From Vibrio sp. ED004 (GTDB lineage Bacteria > Pseudomonadota > Gammaproteobacteria > Enterobacterales > Vibrionaceae): a DNA stretch of 64,000 nt. A model generated the notes under the pieces. It was not told the DNA's origin. It searched no databases and saw only the letters and a program-made list of their open reading frames with translations. Position 1 is the stretch's first letter, and every line of letters starts with the position of its first letter. The DNA lies in assembly GCF_023206395.1 (NCBI RefSeq), contig NZ_CP066149.1:868001-932000 (forward strand), in the 5' to 3' direction. Position numbers and translations under genes: made by a program. Below, piece after piece: positions 59,869 through 64,000 of this stretch.

Positions 59869-61434
59869 ATGGGCATTCTTGAAAAAGACATTCAGGCGCA
59901 ACTCCACCAGCTGAAATCTCAGTTGGAGCAGGTCCGTTTGACGCAAAGAGACACCTCGTTCAAATTTATTCGAGAACAGAAAGTTCTAAAGCGTATCGTC
60001 ACATCTTTAAGTGATGCATGTGTTGGCAGTAACAGCCATTTAGATGAAAACCTCATTGCCCTTAGGGAAGAGCTAGAAAAGCAAAAAGACATTAGCTCAA
60101 TGATCCCAAAGCTGGCAGTATTAGAAAGGATGCTTAAGCAGAAAACGTTGGCTATGGATAAACAGAACGGATATCTGGACGATAGCATTAAGCACAGTGG
60201 GGAAACGCTGCAACGCATCACTGGTTTACCAGCGCAGTTGAAACGCGACCTACGAAACTTACTTAGCTTCTCCGAATGCAATGGCAGTCAGAAAGTCGAC
60301 CATGCCATGAAACTTCTCGGTATTTATGAGCGTGCCATAAAGATTATGGCGAATAACTCACGCACTCATTTTGCCGACGCTGCGCAGTCTCCAGAGCAAG
60401 AACTCCTTTCCGACCTATCAAACGAATTACAACATCTGATCACTGAACTCGACTTCGAGGGTGAATCGGGTGATCTGCTTACCGATATTCGAGCAAAACT
60501 GCTGCTTGGTGTTTCAACACAAAACCTACTTGAGCTGACACTGCAAATTCTCAAGCTGGTCATTGAAGGCACCAATCTAGAGCGCAAAAAGTCTGAACAG
60601 TTTATTGATCAGCTTAACTCTTCACTTGCGTCTAGCATCAAAACCGCAGACCAAAATGCCGACCAGAGCCAAAGCTACTTTGAGCACCGCCAAGGTCTGA
60701 ATTCAGAATTGAATGAGTTGGTTTCTAAGAGCCAAAGCTCAGTGGATAAAGCCACAGACATCGATAACTTAAAGATGTCGATCAATCCCCTACTCAGTGA
60801 AATCGCCTCGCTTTCAGAAAGGCTGAATCATGCGGAGCAGAAAGAACAAGCTCTGATAGAGAGAATGAGTTACGGAAAAACTCAGTTAGACTCGCTCTAT
60901 GAAGTGACCCAAGATTACCGCAAACGTCTGGAAGATCAGGCTCAACGTATGCTGCTTGACCCACTTACTAAGGTTTACAACCGCACAGCCTTTACCGATC
61001 GCTTAGAACTTGAATACCGCCGCTGGATTCGCGCGCAACACTCACTGCGTGTGGTACTGCTAGACATCGATAACTTCAAAGCCATTAATGATAGCTTTGG
61101 TTATACGGCAGGCGACAAGGCACTCAAGATCATCGCGCGAACCATCACCAAAGAAACAGGCACCACCGATACTGTGGCTCGCTTTTCTGGTGAAGAGTTT
61201 ATCTTGTTGCTACCCGAACAAACCGATGAATATTGCCATCAGGTGATTCAAAACATCCAGACTCAAGTTAGCCGCTTACCGTTTAAGTTCCGTGACCAAC
61301 AAATCACGATTACCTTGTGTGCCGCGAGTACTCAATTTAAAGAATCAGATACGCCTGAAGAAGTGTTAGAGCGACTCAATAAGACGCTAAATAAAGCAAA
61401 ACAGCGCGGTACTAACCAACTGGTTTGGAACTAG
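59869..61434 (+). CDS. Coiled-coil GGDEF-domain protein with SGEEF signature
   Basis: A 521-residue cytoplasmic protein. Residues 1-345 are largely helical with coiled-coil stretches (SQLEQVRLTQRD, LSEIASLSERLNHAEQKEQAL). A C-terminal GGDEF domain (about 350-521) shows LDPLTKVYNRTAF, LRVVLLDIDNFKAINDSFGYTAGDKALKII and ARFSGEEFILLLPE. The signature is SGEEF, with serine for the first glycine, and the inhibitory RxxD site is replaced by GTTD. It may be an active diguanylate cyclase without product inhibition or an inactive effector; it resembles V. cholerae CdgG as I recall it. It directly follows the degenerate GGDEF gene. Confidence 0.85.
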   Translation: MGILEKDIQAQLHQLKSQLEQVRLTQRDTSFKFIREQKVLKRIVTSLSDACVGSNSHLDENLIALREELEKQKDISSMIPKLAVLERMLKQKTLAMDKQNGYLDDSIKHSGETLQRITGLPAQLKRDLRNLLSFSECNGSQKVDHAMKLLGIYERAIKIMANNSRTHFADAAQSPEQELLSDLSNELQHLITELDFEGESGDLLTDIRAKLLLGVSTQNLLELTLQILKLVIEGTNLERKKSEQFIDQLNSSLASSIKTADQNADQSQSYFEHRQGLNSELNELVSKSQSSVDKATDIDNLKMSINPLLSEIASLSERLNHAEQKEQALIERMSYGKTQLDSLYEVTQDYRKRLEDQAQRMLLDPLTKVYNRTAFTDRLELEYRRWIRAQHSLRVVLLDIDNFKAINDSFGYTAGDKALKIIARTITKETGTTDTVARFSGEEFILLLPEQTDEYCHQVIQNIQTQVSRLPFKFRDQQITITLCAASTQFKESDTPEEVLERLNKTLNKAKQRGTNQLVWN

Positions 61435-61557
61435 ACCTTTCCTAGGTTTAATTTATTTCATTTTTTCAAATACTTATCACATACCATTTCCCTCAATGTT
61501 TGCTAAGCTAATGATTAACATTCGCTTAACAAGCATTCTTGGCAAGCAATGCTGTAA

Positions 61558-61601
61558 AGTCGCTCTTAAACCAATGTATAGTCGCTCTTAAGCCGATACA
61601 T
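61558..61601. repeat. 22-bp imperfect direct repeat upstream of ppnN
   Basis: AGTCGCTCTTAAACCAATGTAT (61558-61579) is followed by AGTCGCTCTTAAGCCGATACAT (61580-61601), 18 of 22 identical. They lie in the 331-base gap before ppnN, which otherwise shows no gene. Confidence 0.7.
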
Positions 61602-61765
61602 ATGAGCTATTAAGCAAGTTTACAAAAGCCATTAAGCAACGCTGTCGTATCCGTTTCGTCTGGTTAACTCTCTCACCCTTAACCAAACATTTTCAACGTT
61701 TGCTTCTCACTCTCGAGCCAGAGGGTCACTTCAACGTCCCCTGCTCTTTTCAATAAGGAGGCACT

Positions 61766-63130
61766 ATGATCACTCATATCAGCCCTGCCGGTAGCATGGA
61801 TTTACTCTCTCAACTTGAGGTTGAGCGTCTTAAGAAAACCGCGTCTAGTGATCTGTACCAACTGTATCGTAACTGTACGTTAGCGGTACTCAACTCAGGT
61901 AGCCACACCGACAACTCCAAAGAGTTACTCGACAAGTACCTGTCGTTCGATGTCGAAGTCGTTCGCCGTGAACGTGGTATCAAGCTCGAACTGAGCAACC
62001 CACCTGAGCATGCTTTTGTTGATGGTGAAATCATCAAGGGCATCCAAGAACACCTATTTTCAGTGTTGCGTGACATTGTTTACGTCAACATGCACTTGGC
62101 CGATAACCAAAGGCTCAACCTCACCAACGCCACTCACATCACCAACTTAGTATTTGGTATTTTGAGAAACGCAGGTGCGCTAACTCCGGGCATCGAGCCA
62201 AACCTCATCGTGTGTTGGGGTGGTCACTCAATCAATGCTAGCGAATACCAATACACACGTGAAGTGGGTAATGAACTTGGCCTGCGCGAACTAAATATCT
62301 GTACGGGTTGTGGACCGGGTGCGATGGAAGGTCCAATGAAAGGGGCAGCGATTGGTCATGCAAAACAGCGTTACACCGATCATCGTTATCTAGGGCTTAC
62401 TGAACCTTCGATCATTGCGGCTGAGCCACCAAACCCGATCGTGAACGAGCTAGTGATCATGCCAGACATCGAGAAACGTCTCGAGGCCTTCGTTCGTATG
62501 GCGCATGGCATAATCATTTTCCCAGGCGGCCCCGGTACTGCCGAAGAGCTGTTGTACATCTTAGGGATCATGATGCACCCGAATAACGCCGAACAACCAA
62601 TGCCGATTGTGTTAACGGGCTCAAAAGAGAGCGAAGCTTACTTCCGCTCGATTGATAAGTTCATTGGTGAGACCTTAGGTCCTGATGCACAAAAACACTA
62701 TGAGATCGTGATTGATGACCCAGCACGTGCTGCGAAAATAATGAAACAAGCGATGCCAAATGTGCGCTCTCACCGTAAGGAGACCGGCGATGCGTATAGC
62801 TACAACTGGTCACTGCATATTGAACCAGAGTTCCAACTACCGTTCGACCCTACTCATGAATCTATGGCGGCACTGGATCTTCATATGGACCAAAAAACAG
62901 AGAGCCTAGCAGCGAATTTACGTAAAGCGTTCTCAGGTATTGTGGCAGGTAACGTCAAAGCTGAAGGTATTCTAGAGATCGAAAAACATGGCCCATTCAT
63001 CATCGATGGCGACAAAGAGCTAATGACCAAAATGGACCAACTGCTGAATGACTTTGTTGAACAGCATCGAATGAAACTGCCGGGCGGTACTGACTATGTG
63101 CCTTGTTATAAAATTGCGCCGAGCGATTAG
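61766..63130 (+). CDS. ppnN: Pyrimidine/purine nucleotide 5'-monophosphate nucleosidase PpnN
   Basis: It splits nucleoside monophosphates into base and ribose 5-phosphate; in E. coli it is activated by (p)ppGpp. The protein has 454 residues, equal to E. coli YgdH. The Rossmann (LOG) core contains [32 protein letters not shown] and the catalytic [17 protein letters not shown] near residue 256, flanked by N- and C-terminal regulatory domains. AAGGAGG lies directly upstream. It precedes xni, the conserved order ygdH-ygdG. Confidence 0.95.
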   Translation: MITHISPAGSMDLLSQLEVERLKKTASSDLYQLYRNCTLAVLNSGSHTDNSKELLDKYLSFDVEVVRRERGIKLELSNPPEHAFVDGEIIKGIQEHLFSVLRDIVYVNMHLADNQRLNLTNATHITNLVFGILRNAGALTPGIEPNLIVCWGGHSINASEYQYTREVGNELGLRELNICTGCGPGAMEGPMKGAAIGHAKQRYTDHRYLGLTEPSIIAAEPPNPIVNELVIMPDIEKRLEAFVRMAHGIIIFPGGPGTAEELLYILGIMMHPNNAEQPMPIVLTGSKESEAYFRSIDKFIGETLGPDAQKHYEIVIDDPARAAKIMKQAMPNVRSHRKETGDAYSYNWSLHIEPEFQLPFDPTHESMAALDLHMDQKTESLAANLRKAFSGIVAGNVKAEGILEIEKHGPFIIDGDKELMTKMDQLLNDFVEQHRMKLPGGTDYVPCYKIAPSD

Positions 63131-63177
63131 TTACACTCACTCATTGCAACCATGTCACAGATAACCAATTGTCAGGC

Positions 63178-63219
63178 ATAACGTTAATCAGGTTATAACG
63201 TTAATCAGGTTATAACGTT
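63178..63219. repeat. 17-bp tandem repeat after ppnN
   Basis: ATAACGTTAATCAGGTT occurs twice (63178-63194 and 63195-63211) followed by a partial third copy, ATAACGTT. It lies between the ppnN stop and its terminator, so it would be in the mRNA 3' end. Confidence 0.85.
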
Positions 63220-63261
63220 TACGTCGCTAACGTTTCAACTCACCAAGTGATACGTTACTAT

Positions 63262-63285
63262 AAGGGGCTAGCAGCCCCTTTTTTA
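63262..63285 (+). terminator. ppnN terminator
   Basis: AAGGGGCT pairs with AGCCCCTT around AGC, followed by a T run, 22 bases before xni. Confidence 0.85.
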
Positions 63286-63306
63286 TTGCCTATTTAGTGG
63301 AAACTT

Positions 63307-64000
63307 ATGTCTATCCATCTTGTTATCATCGATGCCTTAAACCTCATCCGACGCGTGCACTCTGTTCAGCCGGATCCAACCGATATAACAAGAACCATCA
63401 CCACGACAACTCGTACTCTCAATAAAATCCTTTCTGAGTCTAAGCCAACTCACATCATCGCAGTGTTTGATCATCACTTACAAGATCGAGGCTGGCGCGC
63501 TGAAGTACTACCAGCTTATAAACAGAACCGTAAGCCAATGCCAGAACCACTGATGAAGGGCCTTGATGCTATCCAACAAGCTTGGTGGGAACTAGGTATT
63601 GATTCACTATTATCAGATGGCGATGAAGCGGATGATTTAGTGGCAACATTGGCAAAGAAAGTGGCTGATCACGGTGAAACCGTCACCATCATCTCGACGG
63701 ATAAGGGCTACTGCCAACTGCTATCACCTACCCTACAGATCCGTGATTACTTCCAACATCGCTGGTTAGACAAACCCTTTATTGAAGCGGAGTTTGGCGT
63801 AAAACCTGAACAACTTGCTGATTACTGGGGCTTAACCGGTGTGAGCTCTAGCCAAGTGCCGGGGATTCCAGGTGTCGGCCCTAAAGCGGCAAAAGAGATA
63901 TTAACCACCTACCCTGATATTGAAAGCGCCTATCAAGCAGAAGACTTGCCGAAAAAATATCGCAAGAAGTTCGATGAACACATCGAATCCGCTCGCTTAT
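63307..64000 (+). CDS. xni: Flap endonuclease Xni (5' part; runs off the window)
   Basis: The first 231 residues of the Pol I-like 5'-3' nuclease family enzyme that cuts flap DNA. VIIDALNLIRRVHSVQP, IAVFDHHLQDRGWRAEVLPAYKQNRKPMP, DGDEADDLVATLAKKV and IISTDKGYCQLL supply the metal-binding acids. The helix-hairpin-helix VPGIPGVGPKAAKEIL follows, and the sequence ends within a family of about 255 residues. The ATG at 63307 has GTGGA upstream. The neighbour ppnN matches the E. coli order. Confidence 0.93.
   Translation, partial: MSIHLVIIDALNLIRRVHSVQPDPTDITRTITTTTRTLNKILSESKPTHIIAVFDHHLQDRGWRAEVLPAYKQNRKPMPEPLMKGLDAIQQAWWELGIDSLLSDGDEADDLVATLAKKVADHGETVTIISTDKGYCQLLSPTLQIRDYFQHRWLDKPFIEAEFGVKPEQLADYWGLTGVSSSQVPGIPGVGPKAAKEILTTYPDIESAYQAEDLPKKYRKKFDEHIESARL

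Overview
The window is chromosomal DNA of a gamma-proteobacterium, almost certainly a marine Vibrio and probably of the Splendidus clade. The genus call rests on gene order and on protein sequences that closely follow known Vibrio and E. coli orthologues; the clade is inference. About 90% is coding and most of it is core genome. I recognise no integrated phage, genomic island, CRISPR array, rRNA or tRNA. Region 1 (1-2850): the left edge holds what looks like the 5' part of a group II intron on the minus strand, inserted just after the glnB terminator. It is followed by glnB (PII), a small c-type cytochrome and tilS. Region 2 (2897-22430, all minus) is the classic envelope and translation cluster. 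In transcription order it reads rpsB-tsf-pyrH-frr-uppS-cdsA-dxr-rseP-bamA-skp-lpxD-fabZ-lpxA-lpxB-rnhB-dnaE-accA. It links ribosome supply, isoprenoid and phospholipid carriers, outer-membrane protein assembly and lipid A synthesis. Region 3 (22888-27190, plus) carries map, glnD and yaeH, so glnB and its modifying enzyme GlnD are in one window. 

Region 4 (27227-32806) holds truC/yqcC, two small Vibrio-type proteins of unknown function and a GNAT acetyltransferase. It also holds a gene-free stretch that is clearly a CsrB-family regulatory RNA on the minus strand: 28 GGA motifs, a UUCG-capped terminator, and an 18-bp GacA/UvrY/VarA-type palindrome about 100 bp upstream. A KfrA-like small protein, a YaiI family protein and a MipA/OmpV porin-like protein follow. 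Region 5 (32861-39863) has an AbgT transporter, the zinc-saving ribosomal protein pair rpmE2-rpmJ2 behind overlapping Zur-like and Fur-like boxes, trmO, proS, a frameshifted DUF533 gene, yaeP, a DUF4250 gene and a small lipoprotein. Region 6 (40007-44975) has glyA with a PurR-like box, a YitT family protein, a ToxR/CadC-type membrane regulator and an unknown lipoprotein. 

Region 7 (45072-54722) is a trehalose unit, treR-treB-treC. A carbohydrate porin gene about 5 kb from treR carries the same TreR-like operator but is interrupted by an in-frame amber codon. Between them lie a MliC-type lysozyme-inhibitor lipoprotein, gmhB and the methionine importer metNIQ with tandem MetJ boxes. Region 8 (55133-64000) has a DUF2310 gene and syd diverging from queF. 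After queF come a TPR protein whose cytoplasmic domain looks like a decayed GGDEF domain, a coiled-coil GGDEF protein with an SGEEF signature, ppnN, and the start of xni, which runs off the end. 

I do not see a wholly new multi-gene system. The items most worth a second look are the back-to-back pair of degenerate GGDEF proteins, the CsrB-family RNA, an orphan terminator that may end an unannotated small RNA near 34.8 kb, the intron at the left edge, and the two broken genes.
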